Shown here: positions 26,609 through 35,244 of the stretch, piece by piece | Layout of the letters: every line of letters starts with the position of its first letter | Numbering within the stretch: the stretch's first letter is position 1 | Source of the DNA: Chitinophagaceae bacterium DXS | GTDB taxonomy: Bacteria > Bacteroidota > Bacteroidia > Chitinophagales > Chitinophagaceae | Direction of reading: 5' to 3' | Assembly: GCA_030345135.1 (NCBI GenBank) | Contig: CP128386.1 | Span: 5,172,109-5,236,108, forward strand | DNA length: 64,000 nt | Notes under the pieces: generated by a model | Told to the model about the DNA's origin: nothing | The model's database searches: none | The model's input: only the letters and a program-made list of their open reading frames with translations | Translations under genes and position numbers: made by a program

Positions 26609-27151
26609 ATGAGTAACCGGAGGGAATTTGAAATAGCATTTGTGGGCTTAAAGCCGGGGATTCATGAGTTTGATTATGAAATTAGGGACAAGTTCTTTAT
26701 ACCTTATGGCGATCAGGATTTTAGCAACTGTAACGCCAATGTAAAACTTCAACTGGATAAGCACAATGGTTTTATGCTGCTGAAGTTTGATATTGGAGGT
26801 TCTGTTGATGTTTCCTGCGACCGTTGCGGAAACCCTCTACCGCTGCAATTGTGGGATGAATTCAAAATTGTAGTGAAGATGGTGGACAATCCTGAGGAAA
26901 TGAACGACCAGGAAGAAGATCCTGATGTTTATTATATCAGCCGCGGTGAAAGCCATTTGCACATTGCCAACTGGATCTATGAATTCATTAATCTGAGCAT
27001 TCCGATGCAAAAGATGTGTGGAGAGGATGAAATGGGCGGACCAAAATGCAACAAAGAAGTTTTGGAAAAACTCAGGCAGATGGAAAATGATGTGAAGGAG
27101 GAAAAGAACCCATTATGGAAAGGTTTAGATCAATTTAAAAATTTAGAATAA
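26609..27151 (+). CDS. DUF177 (YceD-like) protein
   Basis: A 180-residue protein of the DUF177/YceD family, whose members sit upstream of rpmF in most bacteria and have been linked in E. coli and plants to 23S rRNA accumulation. Visible features are the central VDVSCDRCGNPLPLQLW strand with a CxxC pair and the acidic stretch NPEEMNDQEEDPDVYYISRG. A second cysteine pair lies in KMCGEDEMGGPKCNKEVLEKL. It is followed 21 bases later by rpmF and then plsX, the classical order. A strong promoter precedes it. Function in this organism is inferred from family and context. Confidence 0.9.
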   Translation: MSNRREFEIAFVGLKPGIHEFDYEIRDKFFIPYGDQDFSNCNANVKLQLDKHNGFMLLKFDIGGSVDVSCDRCGNPLPLQLWDEFKIVVKMVDNPEEMNDQEEDPDVYYISRGESHLHIANWIYEFINLSIPMQKMCGEDEMGGPKCNKEVLEKLRQMENDVKEEKNPLWKGLDQFKNLE

Positions 27152-27172
27152 CTATTTAATAAATCGTTAGTT

Positions 27173-27367
27173 ATGCCAAATCCCAAACGCAGACACTCAC
27201 AGCAACGCAGCGCAAAAAGAAGAACGCATTATAAAGCTGAGACTGTTACATTAAGCAAGGATACAACAACAGGTGAAACACATGTTCGCCATCGTGCACA
27301 TGTTAGTGAAGGTAAATTATATTACAAGGGTAAATTAGTGGCTGAGAAAGCACCTTTGAAAGCTTAA
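27173..27367 (+). CDS. rpmF: 50S ribosomal protein L32
   Basis: Small basic ribosomal protein, 64 residues, beginning MPNPKRRHSQQRSAKRRTHY as all L32 proteins do. It lacks the four-cysteine zinc ribbon of some L32 forms: the C-terminal part (RHRAHVSEGKLYYKGK) has no cysteines, so this is a zinc-independent type. It lies between DUF177 and plsX, in the widely conserved ribosome/lipid cluster. Confidence 0.97.
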   Translation: MPNPKRRHSQQRSAKRRTHYKAETVTLSKDTTTGETHVRHRAHVSEGKLYYKGKLVAEKAPLKA

Positions 27368-27405
27368 CCTTTTAGTTTCCAACATATTTTTGTAGATTGC
27401 CGGGC

Positions 27406-28362
27406 ATGAATATAGGCTTAGACATGATGGGAGGCGATTACGCTCCCTTAGAGGCTATCAAAGGCCTTAAATTATTTCTAGACGAATATACTGGCCCGGT
27501 TACTTTATTTTGTATCGGGCAGCAAGAGAATTTCACTTCTTTGCTTGAAGAGCACAAGATAGATCAGTCGCGCATTAAAGTAATTAACGCTCCCGAGGTA
27601 ATCGGTTATCACGAACATCCTGCCAAAGCGTTGAAGGAAAAGCAGCAATCTTCTATTGCTATTGGCTTTCACCTGTTATCCTCCGGAAAGATTGATGCAT
27701 TTGCAAGCGCCGGAAATACCGGGGCAATGCTTGTTGGTACAATGTATACCATCAAAGCCATTGAAGGTGTTCAACGTCCAACTATTGCCACTGTTATTCC
27801 CAAATTAAACGGCACCACAGGTTTGTTACTTGATGTTGGTTTGAATGTTGACTGTAAACCGGAGCATTTGAATCAATTTGCAGTTTTAGGCAACCTCTAT
27901 GCACAAAAGGTGCTTGGAATTGACAAGCCTACTGTTGGCTTACTGAACATTGGTGAAGAAGAAGGCAAAGGAAATCAGTTGGCTCAGACCACCTATCCCC
28001 TGCTGAAAGAAAATGCGTCCATCAATTTTATTGGTAACGTTGAAGGTCGCGATCTGATCCAGAATAAAGCAGACGTGGTTGTATGCGATGGGTTCACTGG
28101 TAATGTTATTCTTAAAATGGCTGAAACCATTTATGACATTGCAGTGCACAGAAAACTGGAGGACGATCAATACCTGCATCGTTTTCACTATGAGAACTAC
28201 GGAGGAACTCCTATCCTGGGCGTTGCAAAACCAGTTTTAATTGGTCATGGCATCAGCAATGATGTGGCTTTTAAAAATATGATCCTTCAGGCAGTCAAAA
28301 TGGTGGAATCGGATTTTTGTAACATCATCAAATCCGCTTTTCATTCAGAAAAAGTAGACTAG
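27406..28362 (+). CDS. plsX: Phosphate acyltransferase PlsX
   Basis: Converts acyl-ACP to acyl-phosphate, the first step of glycerophospholipid synthesis with PlsY. Family motifs are the N-terminal LDMMGGDYAPLEAIKG, EHPAKALKEKQQSSIAIG, DAFASAGNTGAMLVGTM, LLNIGEEEGKGNQL and VVCDGFTGNVILKMAE. I choose the ATG at 27406 (MNIGLDMMGGD); a TTG at 27397 would add three residues. About 318 residues is the usual size. A TATTTTTG element at 27385-27392 could give an extra promoter. A good terminator follows. fabH usually comes next in many bacteria but is absent here. Confidence 0.96.
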   Translation: MNIGLDMMGGDYAPLEAIKGLKLFLDEYTGPVTLFCIGQQENFTSLLEEHKIDQSRIKVINAPEVIGYHEHPAKALKEKQQSSIAIGFHLLSSGKIDAFASAGNTGAMLVGTMYTIKAIEGVQRPTIATVIPKLNGTTGLLLDVGLNVDCKPEHLNQFAVLGNLYAQKVLGIDKPTVGLLNIGEEEGKGNQLAQTTYPLLKENASINFIGNVEGRDLIQNKADVVVCDGFTGNVILKMAETIYDIAVHRKLEDDQYLHRFHYENYGGTPILGVAKPVLIGHGISNDVAFKNMILQAVKMVESDFCNIIKSAFHSEKVD

Positions 28363-28377
28363 ACAAACATAATATTG

Positions 28378-28413
28378 AAAAAGGATAGAGCTAAATGTTC
28401 TATCCTTTTTTTA
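28378..28413 (+). terminator. Terminator of plsX
   Basis: AAAGGATAGA pairs with TCTATCCTTT around a 9-base loop and is followed by TTTT. It ends the DUF177-rpmF-plsX operon. Confidence 0.9.
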
Positions 28414-28567
28414 TTTCTATAATCCCCTTGTGTACAAAAGTCAACAATTGACCTGAGGTTATTTTTTCCTTTGGTATCCATCCAGGCCGTTCATCCGTCT
28501 TATTTTGTACAGGTATGTTTCTTGTTGAACGATTTCCATCTCTCCATGTTCACCTAAACATACAACT

Positions 28568-30715
28568 ATGCCAAGTAAACCGAATGCCAAAGGCGGCACT
28601 GAAAAAGACAAAGACCTGCAACCGGATATCGAGGTAGGCGCGGATCAGTTTATGACAACCGATCAGGGTGTAAAAATCAATGACGACCAGAATTCTTTAA
28701 AAGCCGGAGATCGCGGCCCCACACTGCTGGAGGATTTTATACTGCGCGAAAAGATCACCCATTTCGATCACGAACGTATCCCGGAACGCGTTGTGCATGC
28801 AAGGGGCACTGCTGCACACGGTTACTTCCAGGTATATGAATCAATGGCAAAATATACAAAAGCCAAATTCCTGCAGGATTCAGCTGCAAAAACACCCGTA
28901 TTTGTGCGCTTTTCGACCGTAGCAGGTTTTAGAGGTTCTACTGATCTTGCGCGGGATGTGCGGGGATTTGCAGTCAAGTTCTATACAGAAGAAGGCAATT
29001 TTGATTTAGTGGGAAACAACATACCTGTGTTCTTTATTCAGGATGCCATAAAATTCCCTGATCTTATACATGCCGTAAAGCCGGAACCGCATAATGAAAT
29101 TCCGCAGGCGGCGTCGGCCCATGACACGTTCTGGGATTTCATTTCACTAATGCCGGAATCCATGCATATGATCATGTGGGTAATGTCTGACAGGGCCATA
29201 CCACGCAGCTTAAGAATGATGGAAGGATTTGGCGTGCACACTTTCCGTTTTGTAAACGAAAAAGACGAGGCTACGTTTATAAAATTTCACTGGAAACCAT
29301 TACTGGGCGTGCATTCCGTGGCATGGGACGAAGCGCTGAAAATTAGCGGAAAAGATCCGGATTTTCACCGTCGCGATCTGTATGAAGCGATTGAAAATGG
29401 CGCCTTTCCGGAATGGGAACTGGGTGTTCAGATAGTGCCGGAAAAGGACGAGCATAAATTTGAATTTGACCTGCTGGATCCCACGAAAATTATTCCGGAA
29501 GAATTGGTTCCCGTGCAGCGTATTGGAAAAATGACACTGAACAGAAACCCGGATAATTTTTTTGCAGAAACTGAACAGGTTGCATTTCATCCAGGGCATA
29601 TTGTTCCTGGTATTGACTTCACCAATGATCCGTTATTGCAGGGAAGACTGTTTTCCTATTTAGATACACAACTATCCCGGTTGGGAAGCCCGAACTTCCA
29701 TGAAATTCCGATCAACCGGCCTGTTGTTCCGGTGCATAATAATCAGCGCGACGGACATATGCGTCAAACGATCAATAAGGGTGTTGCAAGCTATCACCCG
29801 AATTCTATAGGAGGTGGCTGCCCGTTCCAGGCGAAAATGGCAGAAGGTGGATTCTCATCTTATGGAGAACGTATTGATGCGAAGAAAATACGCGAACGTA
29901 GCTCGAGCTTCTTCGATCATTTTAGTCAGGCTACCTTGTTCTTTAATAGTCAGTCAGAACCCGAAAAGAATCACATTATTGACGCACTGCGGTTTGAATT
30001 GGGAAAAGTTGTCCGCGAAGAAATAAGGGAGAGAATGCTTGGCCTGCTTTCTAAAATTGATAAAATCCTGGCAGAAAAAGTGGCTGCAGGTCTGGGGTTA
30101 AAAGTACCTGCAAAACCAATAGAACCAATGAACCACAGCATGCCGGCCGATGCTGATCCAAAAAAATACCAACCGAAAGTGATAAAATCATCTATTGAGC
30201 GGTCGGAAGCTTTAAGCATGGCAAATACAATAAAGAATACCATTAAATCAAGACAGATAGCAATGCTGGCTGCCGATGGTTCTGACGATAAGGCGATTGA
30301 TAAAATGAAAAAGGCCCTGGAGGCAGAAGGTGCTACGACAATGATCATCGCTCCAAGACTTGGATACCTCAAAACGGCAAGCGGAAAAGAAATGAAAATT
30401 GATCAAAGCTTTTTAACGTCCTCTTCCGTGTTTTTTGATGCAGTATATGTTCCGGGAGGTGCCTCTGCCACCTTATTACAGGAGCCTGACGCTATACATT
30501 TTGTTACTGAAGCTTACAGGCATTGCAAAGCCATTGCAGCAGATAATGATGGTGTTGAGTTACTGGAAGCATCCGCAGCGAACAGTAAGATGGAAGATAA
30601 TGATAACCTGGCCCAGGATGGATTGATTTTAAATTCACCGCCTGAGGCTTTTATAAAGGCGATTGCGCAGCATAGGGTTTGGGAAAGAGAGAAGTTACAT
30701 AAAGTGCCAGCGTAG
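28568..30715 (+). CDS. katE: Large-subunit catalase HPII
   Basis: Haem catalase that disproportionates hydrogen peroxide. At 715 residues it is a clade-2 large-subunit enzyme. The essential histidine is about residue 77 in ERVVHARGTAAHGYF, the distal asparagine lies in GNNIPVFFIQDAIKFPD and the proximal haem tyrosine is near 364 in RLFSYLDTQLSRLG. A C-terminal DJ-1/PfpI-like flavodoxin fold begins near residue 565 (RQIAMLAADGSDDKAIDKMK, FFDAVYVPGGASATLL). The N-terminal extension is lysine- and acid-rich. It probably belongs to stationary-phase or oxidative-stress defence. It converges with tatA. Confidence 0.96.
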   Translation: MPSKPNAKGGTEKDKDLQPDIEVGADQFMTTDQGVKINDDQNSLKAGDRGPTLLEDFILREKITHFDHERIPERVVHARGTAAHGYFQVYESMAKYTKAKFLQDSAAKTPVFVRFSTVAGFRGSTDLARDVRGFAVKFYTEEGNFDLVGNNIPVFFIQDAIKFPDLIHAVKPEPHNEIPQAASAHDTFWDFISLMPESMHMIMWVMSDRAIPRSLRMMEGFGVHTFRFVNEKDEATFIKFHWKPLLGVHSVAWDEALKISGKDPDFHRRDLYEAIENGAFPEWELGVQIVPEKDEHKFEFDLLDPTKIIPEELVPVQRIGKMTLNRNPDNFFAETEQVAFHPGHIVPGIDFTNDPLLQGRLFSYLDTQLSRLGSPNFHEIPINRPVVPVHNNQRDGHMRQTINKGVASYHPNSIGGGCPFQAKMAEGGFSSYGERIDAKKIRERSSSFFDHFSQATLFFNSQSEPEKNHIIDALRFELGKVVREEIRERMLGLLSKIDKILAEKVAAGLGLKVPAKPIEPMNHSMPADADPKKYQPKVIKSSIERSEALSMANTIKNTIKSRQIAMLAADGSDDKAIDKMKKALEAEGATTMIIAPRLGYLKTASGKEMKIDQSFLTSSSVFFDAVYVPGGASATLLQEPDAIHFVTEAYRHCKAIAADNDGVELLEASAANSKMEDNDNLAQDGLILNSPPEAFIKAIAQHRVWEREKLHKVPA

Positions 30716-30757
30716 TAGCAGTCAGCTATCAGTAGCAGGAAGATTTACTAAAAGTGA

Positions 30758-30788
30758 AAAAGGTTGCAGCTTTTAAACTGCAACCTTT
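30758..30788. terminator. Bidirectional terminator between katE and tatA
   Basis: AAAGGTTGCAG and CTGCAACCTTT form a perfect 11-base-pair stem with a short AT-rich loop; both sides have A/T runs, so it serves the convergent katE and tatA genes. Confidence 0.8.
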
Positions 30789-30815
30789 AAATAAGTTGAT
30801 GCAAGACAATGATCG

Positions 30816-30965
30816 TTATTTCTTTTCGGACTTTTTTTCAGTATCAACTTCTTCATTGAAGCTGCGAATACCTTTGCCTACACCCTTCATGAATTCAGGT
30901 ATTTTGCGAGCACCAAACAATACCAGTATCACAACTGCAATTAATAATATTTCCTGAAATCCCAT
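30816..30965 (-). CDS. tatA: Twin-arginine translocase TatA/TatE-type subunit
   Basis: A 49-residue protein with one membrane helix (EILLIAVVILVLFGARKIPE) followed by an amphipathic helix (FMKGVGKGIRSFNEEVDTEK) and a lysine-rich tail, the layout of TatA-type pore subunits of the Sec-independent pathway. The phenylalanine-glycine hinge is in VLFGARKIPEF. I start at the ATG at 30965; the frame is open to 31010 but the extra 15 residues precede the canonical MGFQE start. It is short compared with E. coli TatA (89). tatC is not in the window. Confidence 0.9.
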   Translation of the reverse strand: MGFQEILLIAVVILVLFGARKIPEFMKGVGKGIRSFNEEVDTEKKSEKK

Positions 30966-31154
30966 ATAGCTGTATTTAAAACGATGAAAAAAGGTTTGTA
31001 CCCACAGCAAGATAGTAAATGTTGACCTTAAATAACTTTTCCAAAGCGCTTTTTTACGCTGTGGTGATTATAATACACATATCATTAGGATCCAGCAATC
31101 GAAGCTAAGGCTACAATTAACTGATTTACAGTCCTTTAATTTTCAACCTTCCTG

Positions 31155-31343
31155 ATGGCATATTTTTCTGATACAGTTAAAAAAGATATTATGAAAACTG
31201 TGTTAACGAAAAGTGAACCAACAGAAAGAAAAAAAAATTTCTTGTCCAGACATTTATCGTCAATACTCGTCGGAATCTTAATAATAACCTTCATCATTAT
31301 ATCTATTTATATCGCTGTGCGCGCCTATTACAGCGGCAAATAA
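31155..31343 (+). CDS. Small single-pass membrane protein
   Basis: A 62-residue protein with a basic, Ser/Lys-rich first half and one long membrane helix (ILVGILIITFIIISIYIAV), ending RAYYSGK. A second ATG at 31191 (MKTVLTKSEPTERKK) would give 50 residues. No family is recognised. It precedes the antiporter by 77 bases on the same strand and might be cotranscribed, for example as a small regulatory subunit, but that is guesswork. Confidence 0.55.
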   Translation: MAYFSDTVKKDIMKTVLTKSEPTERKKNFLSRHLSSILVGILIITFIIISIYIAVRAYYSGK

Positions 31344-31420
31344 AATATGCCGCAAGCGGAAGATGAAGTTTACCAAAAATAAAATTGATATGCCTGAAGG
31401 CTATTCTGTAAAAAACGTCT

Positions 31421-32680
31421 ATGGATCTTTACAACACCTTTTCCATAGTAATTGTTCTGGCGGCCTTTACGGCTTTCATCAATCAGCGGTTTTTTAAATT
31501 GCCGAATGCCATCGGCGTAATGATCATTGCTGCTATCCTGTCCCTTCTTCTATTATTGACAAGCAACATATTTCCTGTATTATTCAGAGATAGTTTCAAA
31601 CTGCTTCAGACAGTTAATTTCAGTCAATTACTTATCAGCATTCTGCTTAATTTTCTGCTTTTTGCTGGAACTATCCGCATTCGTATAACAGATCTTCATC
31701 AACATCAGCTTTCAGTTATTTTGTTTTCAACGTTGAGTGTTGTGATCTCTACTTTTATCGTTGGCTTTCTTATGTACATCATATTACAGGCACTTCATAT
31801 GAACGTTCCTCTTTTGCAATGTTTATTATTTGGTGCCCTCATCTCTCCCACCGATCCTGTATCAGTTTTGAGTATCCTTAAAGACGCTAAAATGAGCAAG
31901 TCGCTGGAAACAAAAATAGCCGGCGAGTCTTTGTTTAATGATGGCGTAGCCCTGTTGTTATTTTTTACCATATTACGTTCTGTACACGATCCTGGTGCAA
32001 GCATTACAATCAAAGAGATCAGCTATATTTTTTTTAAAGAAGCTGTTGGCGGATTGGTTCTTGGCGTTGTGCTAGGCTTTATAGCGCTTAGAACGGTGAA
32101 GGGCATTGATGACCACAATATTGAAGTGATGATTACCCTTGCAGTAGTGATGGGCGGCTATCTGCTGGCAAAGAAACTGAATGTTTCCGCGCCGCTGACA
32201 ATGGTCGCAGCCGGCATTTTTATTGGTAACTATGGAAAGAAATACGCTATGTCCCCCGTTTCCCGTGATTACCTGGATAAGTTCTGGGAGCTGATTGAAG
32301 AAATCCTTAACGTGATCTTATTTGCGTTGATAGGTTTTGAAATTCTCTTTATCAAACATTTTCAATACTACTGGGTTGCAGGAATTGCATCTATCGGCAT
32401 TGTGCTGTTTGCACGCTTTATATCGCTATGGTTACCGTCCTTTGTAATCAGGCTGCGGGAAAAAATGAACTTGTATATCCTGTGGTTCTTAACCTGGGGC
32501 GGACTTCGCGGAGGAATTTCGATTGCATTGGCACTGTCATTATCGCAAGGGTTACATAAAGACCTTTTCTTGTTTACAACTTATTGCGTTGTCTTGTTTT
32601 CTATTGTTGTGCAAGGACTCTCGATTGAACGGTTAGCGAGAAGGCAGAGAAGGAAGCTGCAGAGGAAGTTGGAGGTGTGA
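31421..32680 (+). CDS. Cation:proton antiporter (CPA1 / NhaP type)
   Basis: Inner-membrane Na+(K+)/H+ antiporter of 419 residues with about twelve hydrophobic segments. Diagnostic parts are CLLFGALISPTDPVSVLSILK, the ESLFNDGVALLLFF motif with the paired-residue ion site typical of CPA1 (ND), and TWGGLRGGISIALALSLSQG near the C-terminus. The final residues are basic (ARRQRRKLQRKLEV). Its last 51 codons and the flanking 88 bases are present a second time just downstream (32830-33071). Likely role: pH and sodium homeostasis. Confidence 0.93.
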   Translation: MDLYNTFSIVIVLAAFTAFINQRFFKLPNAIGVMIIAAILSLLLLLTSNIFPVLFRDSFKLLQTVNFSQLLISILLNFLLFAGTIRIRITDLHQHQLSVILFSTLSVVISTFIVGFLMYIILQALHMNVPLLQCLLFGALISPTDPVSVLSILKDAKMSKSLETKIAGESLFNDGVALLLFFTILRSVHDPGASITIKEISYIFFKEAVGGLVLGVVLGFIALRTVKGIDDHNIEVMITLAVVMGGYLLAKKLNVSAPLTMVAAGIFIGNYGKKYAMSPVSRDYLDKFWELIEEILNVILFALIGFEILFIKHFQYYWVAGIASIGIVLFARFISLWLPSFVIRLREKMNLYILWFLTWGGLRGGISIALALSLSQGLHKDLFLFTTYCVVLFSIVVQGLSIERLARRQRRKLQRKLEV

Positions 32681-32690
32681 GGGAAGTGGA

Positions 32691-32720
32691 AAGCTTAAAG
32701 CCTAAAGCTTAAAACTGAAA
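32691..32720 (+). repeat. AAAGCCTAAAGC words after antiporter
   Basis: AAAGCTTAAAGCCTAAAGC is followed by AAACTGAAAGCTGACAG. A slightly changed copy follows at 32992-33027 as part of the 301-base duplication. Confidence 0.6.
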
Positions 32721-32783
32721 GCTGACAGTCATGGTTCGTCTCTCACGAAACACCATGTATTACCCGGTCAGGATGTTCTAGAA

Positions 32784-32806
32784 TTGGTTCGTGAGACACG
32801 AACCAA
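32784..32806. repeat. Palindromic repeat TTGGTTCGTG/CACGAACCAA
   Basis: Ten-base perfect arms around AGA. Related copies of this GTTTCGTG/CACGAAAC family are at 32733-32752, 33034-33053, 40927-40945 (arms GTTTCGTG/CACGAAAC) and 41066-41085 (decayed). Confidence 0.75.
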
Positions 32807-32829
32807 GGCGTAAGAATTGCCATAGCAGC

Positions 32830-33071
32830 ATTGGCACTGTCCTTCGCAAGGGTTGCATAAAGATCTTTTCCTGTTTACAACTTATTGTGTTGTCTTGTTT
32901 TCTATTGTTGTACAGGGACTCTCAATTGAACGATTGCCGAGAAGGCAGAGAAGGAAGCTGCAGAGGAAGCTGGAGGTGTGAGGGAAGTGGGAAGCTTAAA
33001 GCCCAAAGCTTAAAACTGAAAGCTGACAGCCGTGGTTCGTGTCTCACGAAACACCATGTATTATTCAGTCT
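32830..33071 (+). pseudogene. Duplicated 3' fragment of the antiporter gene
   Basis: This stretch is about 90% identical to 32527-32768, offset by about 301 bases. It repeats the last 51 codons of the antiporter plus the 88 bases after its stop, including the AAAGCCTA words and one palindrome. A 2-base deletion near 32842 breaks the reading frame (ATTGGCACTGTCCTTCGC against ATTGGCACTGTCATTATCGC), so it cannot encode the antiporter tail. The 106-codon open frame through it is in another register and is not a gene. Confidence 0.9.
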
Positions 33072-33085
33072 GAGTTCCAATAGCA

Positions 33086-33445
33086 TTATTTTTTGGCACC
33101 GCCATTTTTGAGCCGGAAGTATTTTGAAGACACCGGCAAAAACAATAACACCACAATTATCACTAAAAAAATGATATGAGCAATCATTTGATCAACTGAA
33201 TTCAATGCGCCAATTACTACATGATATAGCATCCACGCGACAGCAAGCCAGCGTGCCCAATTAATCCTGTAAAGAAGCAAAACACCACATAGCACAGCCA
33301 GGATCCGCAGAACAAGAATCCAGATGACTTCGGATAATACATGATCCCGGTCGAATAACTCTTTTGCATGATATACAAAGCCGATACAACCTGTAACGAT
33401 AAACAGGATGGCAACAATAATAACAGGAACCGGACGACCTTTCAT
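33086..33445 (-). CDS. Small four-helix membrane protein, unknown function
   Basis: A 119-residue protein with four hydrophobic segments: VPVIIVAILFIVTGCIGF, VIWILVLRILAVLCGVLLLY, AVAWMLYHVVIGAL and HIIFLVIIVVLLFLPV, ending in a basic tail (YFRLKNGGAKK). I do not recognise a named family. It lies between the duplicated antiporter tail and the glycosidase, transcribed on the minus strand and separated from the next gene by about 92 bases. Confidence 0.75.
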   Translation of the reverse strand: MKGRPVPVIIVAILFIVTGCIGFVYHAKELFDRDHVLSEVIWILVLRILAVLCGVLLLYRINWARWLAVAWMLYHVVIGALNSVDQMIAHIIFLVIIVVLLFLPVSSKYFRLKNGGAKK

Positions 33446-33537
33446 CGGCAGGATGATTTATTTTTAATACCAATGCATCTTCTTTATAGCAAACCGAACA
33501 ACATGCCTGTTTCTTACAACCACTTTGATCAGTGCTA

Positions 33538-34866
33538 TCATTGCTGGCCACATTTATTTATTGCCCAGCGCTGCAAAGCAGTTATGGCGTCAAACAATAC
33601 GCCGGCCTCTCCACGAAAATCTCCAGATCCTTTCGGGGCTCCGGAAAGCACATCATACCATTCATAAAAACCCTTGGCGGCAAGTGCGCGATCTATCATA
33701 GGTAATAGTTCATTGTACGCATCATTAGCCTGTCCGTTGTCAATGAGCACAAGGATAAGCCGTGCACCGAACCAGGTCCAGTCGCCACCATTCTGATATG
33801 TAAATGGTTTCATATTCGGAAATTCCTTTTCCGGATAAGGAGGATAAACAGTCAAGCCAATTGTAGCGAATTTTTCTTTTTTCGCAGCTGCAACAATCTG
33901 GCTGTTAATGGCCTGTATTTCACCGGGTGTATTAAAGCCTGCTATCATTGCACAAATTGATCCACCAGTGTATATAATTGATGTTTCGTTAAAATCAGGT
34001 GAGAACGGAGAGCCGTTAATATAACGATGTGGAATATATTTCTTTGCTTCATCATCCCATAAGAACTTTCTTACCTGGGATCTTATGTTTGCGGCAACTG
34101 CCTTCCAGTCTTCTTTAGCAGTGAAGCCGGAAGGTTTCATATCCATCCAATCCCTGATCGCTTTTACATACATAGCATTGTCGTACACATCTATTGCCCA
34201 TTTGGTCTTGTCGTTAATGGCCACTCCCCACCCCTTTTCAGGCTGAACATCACCCCAGTCAACCGTGGTAGCGCCGGTAACAAGTTTATACTTATCGGAC
34301 CAACGGTCATGCATTATATATAACAAAGCTTTTTCCATACGTGTGGCCACGCTTTCACCCCCAATGTTCACTGCCAGTATAGACCGGTCACCCGTGGCAT
34401 CGATATATTTTTTTACAGCTTGTATAAGCGATGACTCCTGGTCTGTTTCAACTGTATTTTTATGAGCTGCCCAACCCGGCAATAAGGGTGAATAGCGGTA
34501 TTGATAGCCAACCCCGGCCTTTGCAGTGTCTATTATACCGTCGGGAATATTGCCATCGCTTCCCTGGATCTTAAAGAACATCAAAAGAATGTCTCTCACT
34601 TTTTTCCTGTCATGTACCTGCAGGGATCCGTTAATAAAAGTGTTCAGATCGCGGATCCATATTTCACCATAAGATGTGCCTGCAGTAAAACCAGACAATA
34701 AGCGTAAGGCTCTGTTCTTTATGGTATCAAGCCTGGCGTCAGACAAAACCTTTTTAGCCACGCTGCAATCTGTTTGCTGTTGTGCAGTGGCCACTGAAGA
34801 AAACTGCAAAAAGCAGCAAAAAAATAAACAACATAAAGGGCGGATGGTTAGAAATTTGCGGGTCAT
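33538..34866 (-). CDS. Secreted (alpha/alpha)6-barrel glycosidase-like protein
   Basis: A 442-residue exported protein with a signal peptide (PLCCLFFCCFLQFSSVATAQ). The rest looks like an (alpha/alpha)6 toroid of the amylo-alpha-1,6-glucosidase / GH63 / GH37 type: EIWIRDLNTFINGSLQVHD, NTVETDQESSLIQAVKKYID, WKAVAANIRSQVRKFLWDD, FNETSIIYTGGSICAMIAGF and TYQNGGDWTWFGARLILVLI. The last acidic motif, GGDWTW, and the ETDQES motif are plausible active-site regions. The exact GH family cannot be set by eye. It is a stand-alone gene near other secreted proteins. Confidence 0.75.
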   Translation of the reverse strand: MTRKFLTIRPLCCLFFCCFLQFSSVATAQQQTDCSVAKKVLSDARLDTIKNRALRLLSGFTAGTSYGEIWIRDLNTFINGSLQVHDRKKVRDILLMFFKIQGSDGNIPDGIIDTAKAGVGYQYRYSPLLPGWAAHKNTVETDQESSLIQAVKKYIDATGDRSILAVNIGGESVATRMEKALLYIMHDRWSDKYKLVTGATTVDWGDVQPEKGWGVAINDKTKWAIDVYDNAMYVKAIRDWMDMKPSGFTAKEDWKAVAANIRSQVRKFLWDDEAKKYIPHRYINGSPFSPDFNETSIIYTGGSICAMIAGFNTPGEIQAINSQIVAAAKKEKFATIGLTVYPPYPEKEFPNMKPFTYQNGGDWTWFGARLILVLIDNGQANDAYNELLPMIDRALAAKGFYEWYDVLSGAPKGSGDFRGEAGVLFDAITALQRWAINKCGQQ

Positions 34867-35189
34867 ATAGCAATTGATTTCTTGAGTTTTATATGAAGGC
34901 TAAAAATCGTGCATCATTTGTGTGCAAGATACCATAATCATATCTACAATTGATTGTCCTAATCTTATTGCATTTTACCTGAATAGCCCCTGTGTCATAA
35001 ATATACAAAGGTTTACTCTCCTATTAATCTTCATAAATTTTCCCGTTCTGGCATGAGTGTTCTGCGGTATCACCCGCGCCGTTGATCCGGGGCTACAAAA
35101 TCATCAAATAGACACGTGTGATCCTTCGGGACACTCGCGTCAGAAACCAAACACTTGCCTCAGTAAGATCAAGCTCTCCTTCTGAAAAC
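34867..35189. other. Intergenic region without recognised features
   Basis: AT-rich upstream region of the glycosidase gene, followed by a more GC-rich part (CGGTATCACCCGCGCCG at 35064-35080). I see no gene or repeat. Confidence 0.4.
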
Positions 35190-35222
35190 AAAAAACCTTT
35201 CCGGTTTCTGCGACCGGAAAGG
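35190..35222 (-). terminator. Terminator of the FG-GAP/T9SS protein gene
   Basis: On the minus strand CCTTTCCGGT pairs with ACCGGAAAGG around a 7-base loop and is followed by TTTTTTG, 23 bases past the stop. Confidence 0.88.
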
Positions 35223-35244
35223 CTTAATCTCTTATTCTTCTTAT

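Noticed and set aside
32791..33111. 106-codon plus-strand frame
   Set aside because: It crosses the duplicated antiporter fragment in a different register and has no family resemblance.
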